Shown in pieces: positions 1-11,900 of a stretch of 64,000 bases of DNA; the stretch's first letter is position 1, and the number at the start of each line of letters is the position of its first letter. The DNA lies in the NCBI GenBank assembly GCA_964017145.1, contig OZ024845.1, positions 2,294,001 to 2,358,000 on the forward strand. Reading direction: 5' to 3'. The translations under genes were made by a program, and so were the position numbers. This stretch comes from Agrocybe praecox (Eukaryota; Basidiomycota; Agaricomycetes; Agaricales; Agrocybaceae). A model generated the notes under the pieces. It was not told the origin of the DNA and did no database searches. It saw nothing but the letters and a program-made list of their open reading frames with translations.

Positions 1-199
1 ATAGCTCGACACTCACCCTTACAAGGTATACCAAGTGTACCAATGGACTAGACAGTTAAGAGGTCGTCCGCGTGTGCCATTGCCTGCAGGCGTTTTTCAT
101 CACATGTGGATCCCTGCTAAACCCTGCGGCACGGTCTGGCGACTAAAGCCGTCCTGGATCCGCCTTTGGAAGACCCACAGTCGGAAGCGAAATCCATGA

Positions 200-536
200 C
201 TCTTATTTGTGCCGGGTGGTGAACCAACCTGAGGTCCTGAGCTGAGCCTGAAAGATGGAGACCAGGGACAGTAGTTGCGTGTCAACACGATAAGCCACTC
301 GTCGGTGCATTGCCATAGAATTTGTTTGGAGGACGGGAAATATGAAAGTGGAGCAACTGGCATTGTTTTCCTCGAACCGACACCCTTTTGGTAGCCTTGC
401 GGACATTAGTAAGGTCAATGCGAACCATATAGCCACTCATAAACAATGCGACAAGTAGTAATTCAACCATTACCTGCAATTTGGCACGAGCGAAAAGGAC
501 ACCGTCGAAAAAATTTCATCCTGACCGAGCTCATGA
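200..536 (-). CDS. Possible small spliced gene, unrecognised
   Basis: On the minus strand an ATG near 534 opens a short frame starting MENHELGQDEIFSTVSF. It runs to a GTAATG donor near 478, followed by a CTTACTAAT-like branch site and a possible AG acceptor near 400. Frames after the acceptor stay open for 30-60 codons, for example one containing NASCSTFIFPVLQ. I recognise no domain. It could equally be part of a longer gene running off the left edge, or chance open frames. The rest of positions 1-936 shows nothing else I can support. Confidence 0.18.
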
Positions 537-884
537 TTTTCCATCTCTGACAGGTTTGTTCGCCAGAGTGCCTCGTATCCTATAAAAAGAAGAATAGGTC
601 AGCTTAAGAGGATGTCGAACTGGCATGCTGAAGAAATAATCTCTGAAAGTCAAGCTGGTCACCGTATCAGAGACTCCAAAAGGATATTAATTCCTGCTAT
701 AAAGATAATACACGATAAACACTGATCAACGATGAAGTGAAAAAAATAGGAAATGAACACCTCTAGCTCGAACGCCGCTATCAGTCACCACCACCACAGC
801 GGCCCTCCCTCTGGATCCATTGTCCGCGGCGACGTGGTCTCCCTCGGTTGAAACCTGACAGGTAGTGGGCTCTCTATCCCATCA

Positions 885-1350
<466 letters not shown>

Positions 1351-1556
1351 TTTCGAAGTGGTTTGGAGAAGAGAATGATGCTTATTAATCAGCGAAGGGA
1401 GAAATAGTTGGCGTTGAAGGCACGTGAACCAGCAATCTTATCTTATCTGATTCTGAGAGCGTTAATGTACCGTATTCGTCCTCTTATCCAGACCACTCTT
1501 GATTTTTCTAATTCACAGATATTACATATTCATAAATATAAACCGCAGCTCTATCT

Positions 1557-2546
1557 CTAAGCAGCAGGCTTTGGCTCCTCCGCTGTCAAGCTTCCGTCTT
1601 CTGTGTACCATAACTCCCTAACTTTGACGCATCGCAAATGATTCTTTCCACCGCTCAAGCTTGAATCATGATGGAACAACCACCATCTACCTTCAAATTC
1701 CACGATACTGTGATGAGTAGTCCACCCAGTTACGGGCTCCAAAATTCTTCCGCGGTACGTGAAAGGACCGAGAGGGGAATCGCCTGTAGCATAGCAGAGG
1801 TAATGGGTGTCGCCGGTGCTGTAGCTGAAGTAGTACACCCCGTTACGCTTATGCATCCACGCAGCTTCGAAGAACCTCCTATCGTGGTCTGAAGAATGCA
1901 GCAGTTCGCCCGTCGCAGGATCGCGGATCTCCAAAGGCTGGTCTCCACCCACAAAGCTCTTCATATCATCGCTCAACTTGGCGACTCTGGCACACAGAGC
2001 GGGTCCATCTTGTGCCTCCATCGTGGTGTAAACATCCTTATCGTAAACTCCCTTCGTCCAGCACTGGAGCTGACCTCCCCAGATACCCCCGAAATACAAA
2101 TACGCCTGGCCATCGTCGTCGATAAAACTGGCTGGGTCGATGCTATAGCTTCCTTTGATTGGCTCAGGCTCCGGGACGAATGGACCGTGCGGCTCGTCCG
2201 CTACCGCGACGCCGATCTGAAAATAACCCTCGTGATTGCGTGCAGGGAAGAAGAAATAATATTTCCCATTCTTCGTCGCTGCGTCAGGGGCCCAAAGTTG
2301 CTTGGAGGCCCAGGGGATGTCCTTCAACGACAGAGCGACGCCGTGGTCTGTGACTGGACCTGTGATGCTGGGTAGAGAAAGGACGTGGTAGTCGTTCATG
2401 GCGTACTGGTCACCATTATCGTTGTCTTCGACTTCTACGGCGATATCATGGGAGGGATACACATATATCTTCCCGTTGAAGACGTGTGCAGAGGGATCAG
2501 CCGTGTAAATATGGGTAACGAGGGGTTGGATTTCGAGGGAAGTCAT
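1557..2546 (-). CDS. Glycoside hydrolase family 43 enzyme (beta-xylosidase / alpha-L-arabinofuranosidase type)
   Basis: This is a five-bladed beta-propeller GH43 enzyme of 329 residues in one exon. The expected catalytic triad can be seen: base Asp17 in YTADPSA, pKa-modulating Asp137 in YSIDPASF and acid Glu227 in RFFEAAWM. GH43 members remove xylose or arabinose units from hemicellulose oligomers; which substrate this one uses cannot be read from the sequence. There is no signal peptide, so it is probably cytosolic and acts on imported oligosaccharides. The frame stays open upstream to 2753, but a TATATAAGG box lies about 90 bp before the ATG at 2546, and the family homology starts there, so I chose 2546. 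Being intronless among intron-rich neighbours is notable. Confidence 0.9.
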   Translation of the reverse strand: MTSLEIQPLVTHIYTADPSAHVFNGKIYVYPSHDIAVEVEDNDNGDQYAMNDYHVLSLPSITGPVTDHGVALSLKDIPWASKQLWAPDAATKNGKYYFFFPARNHEGYFQIGVAVADEPHGPFVPEPEPIKGSYSIDPASFIDDDGQAYLYFGGIWGGQLQCWTKGVYDKDVYTTMEAQDGPALCARVAKLSDDMKSFVGGDQPLEIRDPATGELLHSSDHDRRFFEAAWMHKRNGVYYFSYSTGDTHYLCYATGDSPLGPFTYRGRILEPVTGWTTHHSIVEFEGRWWLFHHDSSLSGGKNHLRCVKVRELWYTEDGSLTAEEPKPAA

Positions 2547-2636
2547 GATGGGTAAGTAGGCGCGCAGGCGGCAAAATTGAGCTGATGGGAGGAAAGAAAG
2601 AGGTATTTGACGATGACACTCAGTGAGTCGACGCCT

Positions 2637-2643
2637 TATATAC
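2637..2643 (-). promoter_or_regulatory. TATA box of the GH43 gene
   Basis: TATATAA on the minus strand lies about 90 bp upstream of the ATG at 2546. It supports the shorter of the two possible starts. Confidence 0.5.
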
Positions 2644-3015
2644 CAAATCTGAGAAATGATATCCCAACTCAGGAGATTCTCGTCAATATGTTTAACCCAG
2701 TTATTCCGAGATGCGGTGGGGAAGGCGGGGAATGGGATGCCGCCCATAAACAACCGAGATTACCCCGCGTGCAAATCAGTAAGGTCCTTTGGGTCGTTCA
2801 CATACGCCGTGAGTTTCTTGAAGAAAAATATGCGTTGAATATCAATATTATACTTAACCACTAAGACTAGTTTGTACGATACAATTTTTTTATCTTTCCA
2901 CTGGTGTCCCAAGTTATTCTGCAAATTTTGCAGATACAACTGCTTTTCCAGGTGAGGAATCCAATCTCTTGGTACAGATAATTTGGGGTCACAAGTACGC
3001 TCTCAGGCATGTGGC

Positions 3016-3660
3016 TTAGCCTTTAAGTGAGAAGAAAGCGCTGGATATATGTTCGTGTATATCATTCCAGCGGATCCACCAAAGCATATTCCAAGGATAT
3101 ATATGCTCAGGGGCCCATCGGATAAGATAAGATTTTACTCCGCAAAACGCAGATTGAAGACAGCCGAACGGTTTGATCGCATACTTGGCGGAAAGAGATT
3201 TAAGAACGGCAAGATATGTACTGCATAACAACTCCAGGTTTTATACTCTTGCTGGAATCTGTTCGAGCACATTTTTGCTTGATTTGACTCGGTTGCAATT
3301 ATCCCACGTTTAGATAGACTTTCAGCAACTTCTTTAGCACACTCAGCGTTGGAGTTCAGATGTGTTCTGTGCTCAATGAGTCTCTGAAGGGGCTCAACAT
3401 TCGACATTAAGAATTTTCCAGCACGACAATCATCCGTAGTCGTCTCCTCCCCCCAATCAATAATAATTCCACGCCTCGTTTCGTTATTTCGTCCAATCCC
3501 TTCGTCGAGAAACAGACCCGGCACCTCAACTAAAGTTGAAAACCTTTAGAAACCACATCACGCACTGTCCTTGGTGAGCTCAAAAGCATCTCACGCTCTT
3601 CTCCAGCTTCCATATTCACTTGAAATATTGTATCCCCTAACCCAGCGGGAATTAGGAAAT
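3016..3660 (-). pseudogene. Degenerate coding patch with a frameshift, family unknown
   Basis: Minus-strand frames here read like protein in successive pieces. The first holds LGDTIFQVNMEAGEERE and ends at a stop near 3537. A frame shifted by one base carries on with VEVPGLFLDEGIGR and RRGIIIDWGEETTTDD down to about 3135. Further open sequence in another frame continues to 3016. The way the first piece stops exactly where the second starts suggests a gene broken by an indel, although an unnoticed intron could explain part of it. I do not recognise the family. Confidence 0.3.
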
Positions 3661-3929
3661 AAACGGAGTCCCGTAATTATGTAAAGCCTCCAGCTGCCAG
3701 TACGCCACACAGCAAGTTCTTTTGGTATTTTTATTTTGAAACACTTAAAACTTGAGGGACAAAAAAAAGGAAAAGGAATTCCTGGTAACGATTTCGTATT
3801 GATTCAAAGAAAACAAGATCACATGTACGAAGTATTTTATTTTATTTACAAAAATCATGCTGAGGTGTCTGCACCGATTCGTTCGTAGGTATCTGCCATG
3901 GTAGTTTATTGGAGAAGAGAGTAAATAAC

Positions 3930-4483
3930 CTAGAGGTTGAGGTTAACGGGGGTGCATCCAAGAGCGACGATTCCATCTACAGTGCGTAAAAGAAAAATTC
4001 GAGGAGTTAGTTGACAAGAAATAGAAACACAATTCAGAGTTATCAATTGAGCTGGTACTTACTGAAGCTGTTGTTGGTGCAGCAAACGGGTTGGGCAGAG
4101 CTAGAGACCATGACGCAAATCGTTATTCAATGCGTCATATAACAGTGGAACTTGAACCTCGACATACCAGGAGTTTCCTGCGACAGCGATGACGGAGATT
4201 GGGCTGCAGGTCACACCGACTTGTGCGTCGACAGAGCCTAGGACGACTCCCAATAGACCGAGAAGGGATGCAGCTGGGCTGTCAGTGGCCGACTGGATGC
4301 TCTGGCCTACATATCATATGTGTAACTTGAGCATCAGGGCTGAAATCCTGAGACGAAATATAAGGAGAGAGACGTACAGCACTGGAGAGAACCGGTGTTA
4401 CAGACGTTAGCGCCGGTAGCTTGGGGGATAGCAACGACGACGGAGGCTAGAGCGAGGGCGGCAGCGGCGATTGTGAATTGCAT
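3930..4483 (-). CDS. Class I hydrophobin (copy 1)
   Basis: This is a small secreted amphipathic protein that assembles into rodlet films on hyphae, fruit bodies and spores. Four exons (4378-4483, 4168-4306, 4063-4100, 3930-3976) give 330 nt, or 109 residues, with all phases consistent. A signal peptide (MQFTIAAAALALASVVVA) is followed by the eight-cysteine pattern: C-X6-CC in NVCNTGSLQCC, then C in VTCSPISV, C just before SAQPV, CC, and a final C in ALGCTPVNLNL. The C-X6-CC spacing and long second loop fit class I. It is divergent to the hydrophobin at 6070, with an identical exon plan (exon 2 = 139, exon 3 = 38, exon 4 = 47 nt), so the two look like duplicates. Confidence 0.95.
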
Positions 4484-4579
4484 GTTTAAATTTGGTGGTG
4501 GTTGATGGTGGTGGTAGTAGTAACCTGTAAAACTGCTGTTGCTTGAACTGGTTAAGGTACAGTATAGTGGTTACTGTCC

Positions 4580-4587
4580 TTTTTATA
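4580..4587 (-). promoter_or_regulatory. TATA box of hydrophobin 1
   Basis: The minus strand reads AGGTATAAAAAGGAC about 100 bp before the ATG at 4483. The hydrophobin at 6070 has nearly the same core, AGGTATAAAAGGAC. Confidence 0.6.
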
Positions 4588-5954
4588 CCTTTCACGAAGC
4601 ACTGAGTGTATGGGTTTTATTTCTCATGAATAATATTTAGCGAACTTCAAGGAGAAATTAACCTGAAGCAAGCTTCTCAACTGTTATTCTTCTTACCTAC
4701 AGGTATTATTCTTATACCAAACCGGTGTCCAGTGGCCATCAGTAACCTTACAATTTGCTTGTCCGCTTTTAGCTCATTTCTCAATTTCAAAAAAGCTACT
4801 AGTTAAAAAGCGTGAAAATATACGCTATTTTATCACCATTTCAGCCCTAAATCTGTGCAATTTATTTCCTATTGTTTCACCAAGGAATAAACTTTTATGT
4901 TCAAAAACTTCTGATGCTATGATCAGAAATAAATAATTTATTCACACCAATTTATTCACATCTTTTCCTAAAGTGAGCAATTCATGCCGTCCTCTTCCCT
5001 CCAACATCAACGTTTGACAACCGGAAGGGAAGAAATATGCATTTGCAGAAACGTTCATAAAATGCATCGGCGTGGAGGTAACGAGGAAATATATCAACAA
5101 TCCCATATTACTTTAGTCTGCGCATGATCGGGCTTAACCAACTTCTTTTTCCAAAGAAGTTTCATGTTTACCAGAGCACATCGAAGGCGCGAAGCCAACA
5201 TTGAACAAACACACAGCTTTCCTTGGCGCGAATTAAGCGCTGATTCGCCGACGCATGTTCGGCACAAACGTCGGCTGCGTATGTTTTCGGGAAGAGCCGG
5301 TTATGGTAACTTCGACTTGGGCTCCTGCTTTCTCACGAAGGTAGATTGGAAGGCTTCTTGAATTTGAATTTGAATTCTATTTTCGACGAGAGGAAGAGAA
5401 CGAAGATGAAGAGCTTCCTCGACCCTGGGGTAAGACGGGAGAAATGGGACGGAGCTCCTCTGGATCCCTTCGATGAAATCGAGGCGTCATGGTTGTCGTC
5501 AGGACTTGGACATGTTGTACTTTGTTGTTCACACGTTTTTACGAGACTTCTCGTGTGGACCCTCCAAAACTGAGAGTCTGTGTTTTCCTTCAGCCTGACT
5601 CAAAATACCGTAGATTGCTATCGCCCTTTCGATAGTAAGCCTTCCTGTTTATATGGCCAGTAAATACCAGCCGAAATTTTTCGAATAGCTCTGTTATGCG
5701 TTGTTTTAGCCAAACTAAAGTTCCTGAGAATGCTGTACACCAAGTAAAAAACTTCTAGCGCGCTTGGGGCGTACTTCTACGATATTTACCGAGACTAATC
5801 ATTCCACACGTGAGGTAAACTCCACCCTCCTTTTTATGTTTTCTCAGAAAATAGGTACAATAATTCGTTCATATCACCGCACCTGTGCAAGTGTTTGGTT
5901 AGCTCGAGAACTGAAGATGGATCATCATCACTAGTTGTGTTCCGCTTTGAGAGG
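4588..5954. other. Intergenic promoter region between the divergent hydrophobins
   Basis: About 1.4 kb separates the two hydrophobin TATA boxes. The short open frames here show no codon pattern or domain. The region most likely holds shared or paired upstream control sequences; no specific site was identified. Confidence 0.5.
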
Positions 5955-5962
5955 TATAAAAG
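5955..5962 (+). promoter_or_regulatory. TATA box of hydrophobin 2
   Basis: TATAAAAG lies in the context AGGTATAAAAGGAC, about 110 bp before the ATG at 6070, and matches the core promoter of the divergent hydrophobin. Confidence 0.6.
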
Positions 5963-6069
5963 GACTTCTCCGACGGTCTATCAACTTCATTCGAGCAGTT
6001 TCCTCAACTAGTTCAGATATCAGCAACAACAAGCTACTACTAAGCACAGTTTCTCAGTACACCGTCAAC

Positions 6070-6644
6070 ATGCAATTCAAAATCATTGCCGCCTTTGCTC
6101 TTGCCACCGTTGTCGCTGCTCTTCCACAGCCCCAGACCGATACCACTGCTCCCGACACCACTGCCCCACCCCCACCCCCTTCCAACGTTTGCACCACCGG
6201 TGCTCTTCAGTGCTGTACGCATTTTATTTTCCTCTCGTACATCGAACATTTTTACTGATATGAACATCTATATTTCTTGTTTACAGGCCAGAGCACTCAG
6301 TCTGCCACTAGCAACCCAGTTGCCAGCCTTCTCGGCCTCCTTGGTGTTGCCGTTGGGTCAGTTACTGGCTTGGTTGGCCTCACCTGCAGCCCAATCAGCG
6401 TTATTGGGGTAGCAGGAAACTCCTGGTACGTTACCGCTCGACTCTTTTGACCATTCTTGGTTTTATGAACTCATGAATGTTACTCTTCATATAGCTCTGC
6501 GCAACCAGTTTGCTGCAGCAACAACAGCTTCAGTGAGTATTGTTTCTAGATCAGCGTATTGGTATTCTTGAGGCTGACCAATTGATTTTTTCTGTAGATG
6601 GAATCGTCGCCCTTGGCTGCACCCCCATCAACGTCAACCTCTAG
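6070..6644 (+). CDS. Class I hydrophobin (copy 2)
   Basis: Four exons (6070-6214, 6287-6425, 6495-6532, 6598-6644) make 369 nt, or 122 residues, in consistent phase. The signal peptide is [19 protein letters not shown] Pro/Thr-rich spacer ([19 protein letters not shown]), absent from copy 1, precedes the first cysteine. The eight cysteines follow the class I pattern: [18 protein letters not shown], a C before SAQPVCC, and [10 protein letters not shown]. Intron positions and phases match copy 1 exactly. The expected role is surface coating and hydrophobicity of aerial structures. The spacer may extend the soluble N-terminus of the film-forming core. Confidence 0.95.
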
Positions 6645-7326
6645 ATATATTTGACGATTTGTAGAGTATAACCGTATCGAATAGCTTGTACCAGCAGCGG
6701 AGAGTCTTTACAAACAATTTCCCATAAAAATATTTCATGTATTTGCCAACACCACGTGTGAACTTTGAATTTATCGAGTACCTTGGACTTCGAGTCCTTG
6801 TTAACAAATACCCTTTTCAGCTACGGAGCTCCGTTCAAAACTTAATTTCCGGTCTCGGAGCAAGATATACCCACCTGGAAATCTTTGAAAACCTGAATTG
6901 TTAGTAATTAAACGCCGTAGAGTATCTTTAGCAACTACGGAAGCTGTGTGCAGTGTTCTTAGGTTCGATTTCCACAAGGAATGACGGGTGTGGGGAAGTA
7001 TCGCCTCGCCTACTTTTCGCTACGCTGTTGTCGCTAAGAGTTGGTAAACCATCAACGTCATTTTCCCATTGAAGGGACCGTAATATTTTAGGAACCAAGG
7101 GGTCAGGGCTTCTGGAATTCTAACACCGTCAACTCTAACCTAAAACACAGTAAGCGAGGGAGGGCGCAGAGCTAAAAATAGCTACATCACCATAAACGGC
7201 AAGTATAACAAACTCCGCTAAGCACACACAATTAAACGAGACCGGGCACGTTCCACTCTTGTGCTTATATGTAAACAGCCTTTTCTGACTTTCCCCTTCT
7301 TTCTTCCGTTCGGACTTGTACGAAAA
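6645..7326. other. Intergenic, no gene seen
   Basis: This holds the 3' region of hydrophobin 2 and the upstream region of the orphan gene at 7327. Only short chance frames are present. Confidence 0.5.
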
Positions 7327-7954
7327 ATGTTGCGCTCACCATCCCGCTCGTCCATCTCCCCAATTCCCCTGTCCCCTTCCCGGAGGTCGCTGCTTGGCAT
7401 GGCAGGGGTCGCGAACCTGTTCGTACGCATGCGCAGGCTCGAGGAAAGTGCAGTAGGGAAGCAGACGCACGTACACATCACCTCTGGGGAGCCGAAGACA
7501 CATCCAGGCATTGCTGAAGCCAGCGAGGGACACGAGTCATTCTCTGTTGAATATGTCGACCATTTCGTTTGCGTGGGCGGGGTGAATGTGGTCATATTGT
7601 TGCGCGCTTCGAGGGCAGCATTGTTGCAGGGTGTGAGTCCTACGGGCGCAAATGCCTTGTTGGATGAGCAGTACGTCCTTTCCACGGTTCTCTTTCAATT
7701 TCGGTCGTTTTTGACGGCATTACTAGGTGGGAATGCATTATGTCTGGGCCAAAACCTTTGCACAACGGGGCCTATAAAGTACAGGTGAGTTCACTAAGCC
7801 TCCTTTGTAGACTTTCTCATTGACTTCTTCACAGATTCGATACATTGGATTAGCCACGAAATCAACAACACCTGACCCCCGGAAGCCTGTCTCATTAGAG
7901 AAAGCCAAAGGCGTTCCTGGACTGATGACAATTGTAAAAAGGGGAGACGACTGA
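7327..7954 (+). CDS. Conserved-looking orphan protein, 173 residues
   Basis: Three exons (7327-7670, 7727-7784, 7835-7954) join in phase to 522 nt. Introns are 56 and 50 nt with GTACGT..CTAG and GTGAGT..ACAG borders. The N-terminus is Ser/Pro/Arg-rich (RSPSRSSISPIPLSPSRRS). The rest is a compact mixed alpha/beta sequence with VDHFVCVGGVNVVILLRAS, LLQGVSPTGANALLDEQW and YKVQIRYIGLATKSTTPD, ending in a basic/acidic tail (IVKRGDD). There is no signal peptide or membrane segment. An in-frame upstream ATG at 7261 would add 22 residues; I prefer 7327, which has A at -3. The exons join into one smooth frame with no stops, so I think the gene is real, but I do not know its family or role. Confidence 0.72.
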
Positions 7955-8905
7955 GTAGCGTCTTCATGCCCCACCAATCTATCTTCCAGTGCCATACTAC
8001 CATACATCCAGGAGGCCCCACAGTATGACACTCTGCCTCTCCGTTTCCATGCTTGGTTTATCCTACGATCAATTTAATGTGCAACGCTAAGTAGTAGTAC
8101 TAATGCTTCGTCTCCATCCCGCTTATACCATGTAACACTAGCTTACCATCATCATCATCACATCAAACAACACATCCATTTCAACTTTGCGATCTTTCCC
8201 CCACACCCTTTTTTTGCATTGCATGTGCCATCAACAATCTTTTGGATCAATACATACATAGTACAAGTTTTCTCCTTTTTTGTACACCAGATAACGCTTA
8301 AATATCAAAACTAAAAGCCATCATGATGCATTCATTCTATTTGCTCTCTGCCTTGATCTGCCAACATGCAAGTCAACTTCCCAGGTTTCAATGATTCGCG
8401 AACGACGTGCAACTGTCATGATCACTGCTGTACGGGCCTACTTATATGTCTGTAGCAACTTTCTACTTATAGTTTCAATGACACGACTTCTGTTGTCTAT
8501 TTTCTGTTCATCTTGTTTTGTCGAGAAAGCCCCAAACTAAAAATAAACACCACGACATTCTCCACAACTCGACGTCGGACGAGTTCTCGATGGATCCCCA
8601 TGACATTGACACTCATCGATCACAAATTCGCATGACCAGAAATCCATGTGAAAGATGTGAAACCAAAAAAGTTGAAACGTTCATGAGAATCAATCGAGGG
8701 GAAACAATCAAATAGAGCAAACACGTACTACTACTACTACTATGTATACACTGGCATTTCAAGTTATTTATCACGTACTGCGTACTATCGTCTTCTTTAT
8801 TCAAATCTTCTTACTTAGTTCCGATCCAAGTTGTCCGTGTGCAGTAGCGTCTTCCTCTGATATTTCTGCACCTTCAGTCCATTCAAACAAGGCTACAAAT
8901 CACGA
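7955..8905. other. Convergent 3' regions, no gene seen
   Basis: This lies between the ends of the orphan gene (+) and the Het-C gene (-). It is AT-rich with short simple repeats, including a run of ACT triplets near 8730. No coding evidence was found. Confidence 0.5.
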
Positions 8906-11900
8906 TCACCACCCTCCTGGAGCACCTCCACCGCCGTAATAGTTGTTTCCGCCCTGAGCGGCGCCGGGGAACTGAGGAGGTGCATCGTATGGATCGGCAC
9001 CAGGGAACCCGTAAGGCGGCTGGCCTCCAGGTGGAGGAGGCCCACCGTATCCGCCTTGGGCACCGGGGAACCCAGGTGGGCCTCCGGGTGGCGGTGGTCC
9101 ATATCCTCCATGCCCGTGGTGGTGGTGCTGGCCGTGACCCTGTTCGTGCGCTCCAGGGAACGAGGGCGCTACTCCAGGGAACGACGGAGCTGCCTGGCTG
9201 TGGGGATCTGCTCCTGGGAATGAGGGTGGATGATGGGCATCAGCAGCAGGGAATGGCTGGGCTGCATCTGCGCCCGGGAACGATGGCCCTGCACCAGGGA
9301 ACGATGGGGCCGATCCAGGTGGGGGCGCATCATACGATGGAGAATACGATGGAGCATACGATGGAGCGTATCCTGTACCTTGTCGTTGTGGTACAGGTGG
9401 GCCGTGCGATGGTGGTCCGCCGCCATAGGGCGATGGCGCAGGGGGTCCAGATGGCGGACCATACCCAGACTGTGCACCCCCGTAAGCGTTCGATTGGTCT
9501 CCACCACCGTAGTACGACGCAGCTTGCCCGCCCGCCCCAGGATATCCTGATCCTGGAATATCTCTTCCCTGTCCTTGTCCGCCAAATTGGTTCATTAGGT
9601 TAGTTGCTTGGGCGAGTCCAGGGATGTTCTGAGTAAGGCTGTGTTGGAACTTGTGCGCCTCAGCCTCGGCGATGGAACCCTGGGATTCCGGCGCCCCACC
9701 TTCGCCGGCCAGACGGATGTTCTTGTGATTTTTGACGGACTCTTTGTTCAAACGCTGTATGATCGAACGCTGATTCGGCACTTTGGCGATCCAATCTTTC
9801 ATGCATTGCATCATTTCTCGTTGGATCTGAGAGTTGTTATTATGGAACTCGGGATGGAACCTTAATAAATGGCAAGGTCAGTGTGATGATCAGCCTTTTG
9901 TCAGTAGGAGAAGAAGGAAACATACAAGCATTGCAGGACATCGTCAGTAAGCTGGCGGACGTTTACTGAAGTATCGTCCCATGCCTTGCTGACCAGCTTG
10001 ACCGTGTGTTTCTGTGAAACAGATATTGAAAGGCTTATAAGCACGCGCTAGTTGATTAAAAGATTTGATAGGAAACATACCACGATGATTCTGGCAATTT
10101 GGCCAGCTGGTTCGTTCAAGATCAAATTCTTAAAATGTGCATTAACGGGCCATTCTGAAGTTGGGAGAACGTTCAAAGAAACTCACGAAGTGGTCTTTGC
10201 TCAAGAAAGAGTGCGTTGGGTCGGACTAAATGAAATCTCAACTCATAAATTCTATACTAATCAAATGGAAGATAACTGACCGCTCTAGGATCGTTGAACA
10301 CTTCATACTGGTCATGGTTGTCGATGACTTCTCCTGAAACACTTTGTAAACCAGATGTCGCACTCTTGAGGATGGGTTTCAAGAATGGCTGCAGAACAAC
10401 ATAGGGTAAATGTGTGGTCATAAGTCACGAAATAAAATCATACTTCAAGAGTGGTAAACACGAAAACTTTTTTAAAATGGTCAAAATCTCTTTCCAAAGA
10501 CGCGATGTGATTCTGCTCACCAGAAATCGAGTCCATAAGTTTCTCGATCAACGGTCCGAGTCCAGGGATTTTCTCGATGGTTTTAGAGATCTTCTTCACA
10601 ACTAAAATCAAGCAATTTCAGAAAGTATCTGTGCAATCAAGGGAGCAAATGCGCGTACCAGAATCTCTGAAAGTCAAGACTTGCCAAAGGACGGCATGTA
10701 ATTCCTGGGGACTCATCTGCTCAGGGTCCTTACCACCGGCGCCAGGCCCTGCTCTGATGCGCTCGATATTGTCCAGGTCGCGACTCATCTCACTGCCTGA
10801 GCCTCCAGGGATGTTGAAGAACAAGTCTCGCAGGACATCCGCCGGACCAATGCTCTGACCGTCTGGTCCACGAGTTTGGGAGATTGACTTGGAACGTGCC
10901 TTGTCCAATTCTTTGTTGAGGTCAGTCACCGAAGCCTGGAGGATAAATTAGTACAGACAAATTGTACGGGTAGATTCGAGAGAGACTTACAGAACTCTAG
11001 ATATAATAAGCAAGTAAGTCAATTTCAGGGATTTGAGCTATTAGCACCAGTGATAAATAAATGACGCACGAGATGATCAGTAGCCTCTTTAAGTAGGAAA
11101 AACTCATTGGAAATTGTTTGAGGTGTAAAGAACTCTGTGTATGCGCACCTCCAAGCAAGGAGTGAATGAAATCACTACCTCCGAACGAGCCAGTGACAAT
11201 AGGAGCTACCCGTTTCCCGTTAGGCGCCTGGATGCGGACTTGATCTCCAACGTGCACGAAGACTTCCTGGTGACCTAATGCCACAAGAGCAAGTTCACAG
11301 AAGTTAGAGTGAGCGGAGAAATCTTCCAATGTGTGTAACTAATTTAAACCGGGGATTAGGGAGGATACAGAAAAAGGTCGGTAACCATAGATATAAAAGA
11401 CATACAGACTGTCCTAGAAGTCGGAAGGCTTCGTATTCGTCTACTTTGTCGCCGTTAGCACGGTTTTGCCTTCCACGGTGAATACATTCCTCGAGCGTGC
11501 GCCGGACGAGGGCCTTGGAAGTATCCCATGGTCCCTGTTCTACGAGGCATGTAAAGTCAATGTTGTTATCACACGACCCCGGCAAAGGGATAAAACATAC
11601 CGTTGGCTATGTAGTTCTTCATTCCAGTCTGAGGATCAATTTCAAGCTCTCTAGGCTAAAAACAAAAATAGTAAATGGGTCTGCGGCTGATCGCAGCTGA
11701 TATTGACGTACGTCGACTGGGCCGCGCAGTTTAGGATGATATCTTCTCGCATCCTCGCCTTCACCATAGCCTTTGGGATTGTCGATGTGTTCAGTCTGTC
11801 AAGACAAGATCTTAGAATGGTAAGAGATCGACTCAAACGAGGTTGCGTACGGGGAGGTAAACACCAAGTCTCTCTGGAGTCACTTCGAACTCGTGAGTAG

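Noticed and set aside
2547..2753. Upstream extension of the GH43 frame to an ATG at 2753
   Set aside because: A TATA box at 2637-2643 lies inside it and the GH43 homology starts after 2546.
7218..7685. 155-codon minus-strand frame opposite the orphan gene
   Set aside because: The plus strand gives a three-exon gene in consistent phase over the same bases; the minus frame is its shadow.
8720..8742. ACT triplet run as a possible repeat expansion
   Set aside because: Only a handful of copies; an ordinary microsatellite in non-coding sequence.
8980..9603. 207-codon plus-strand frame opposite the Het-C tail
   Set aside because: It is the shadow of a repetitive Gly/Pro-rich coding exon on the other strand.
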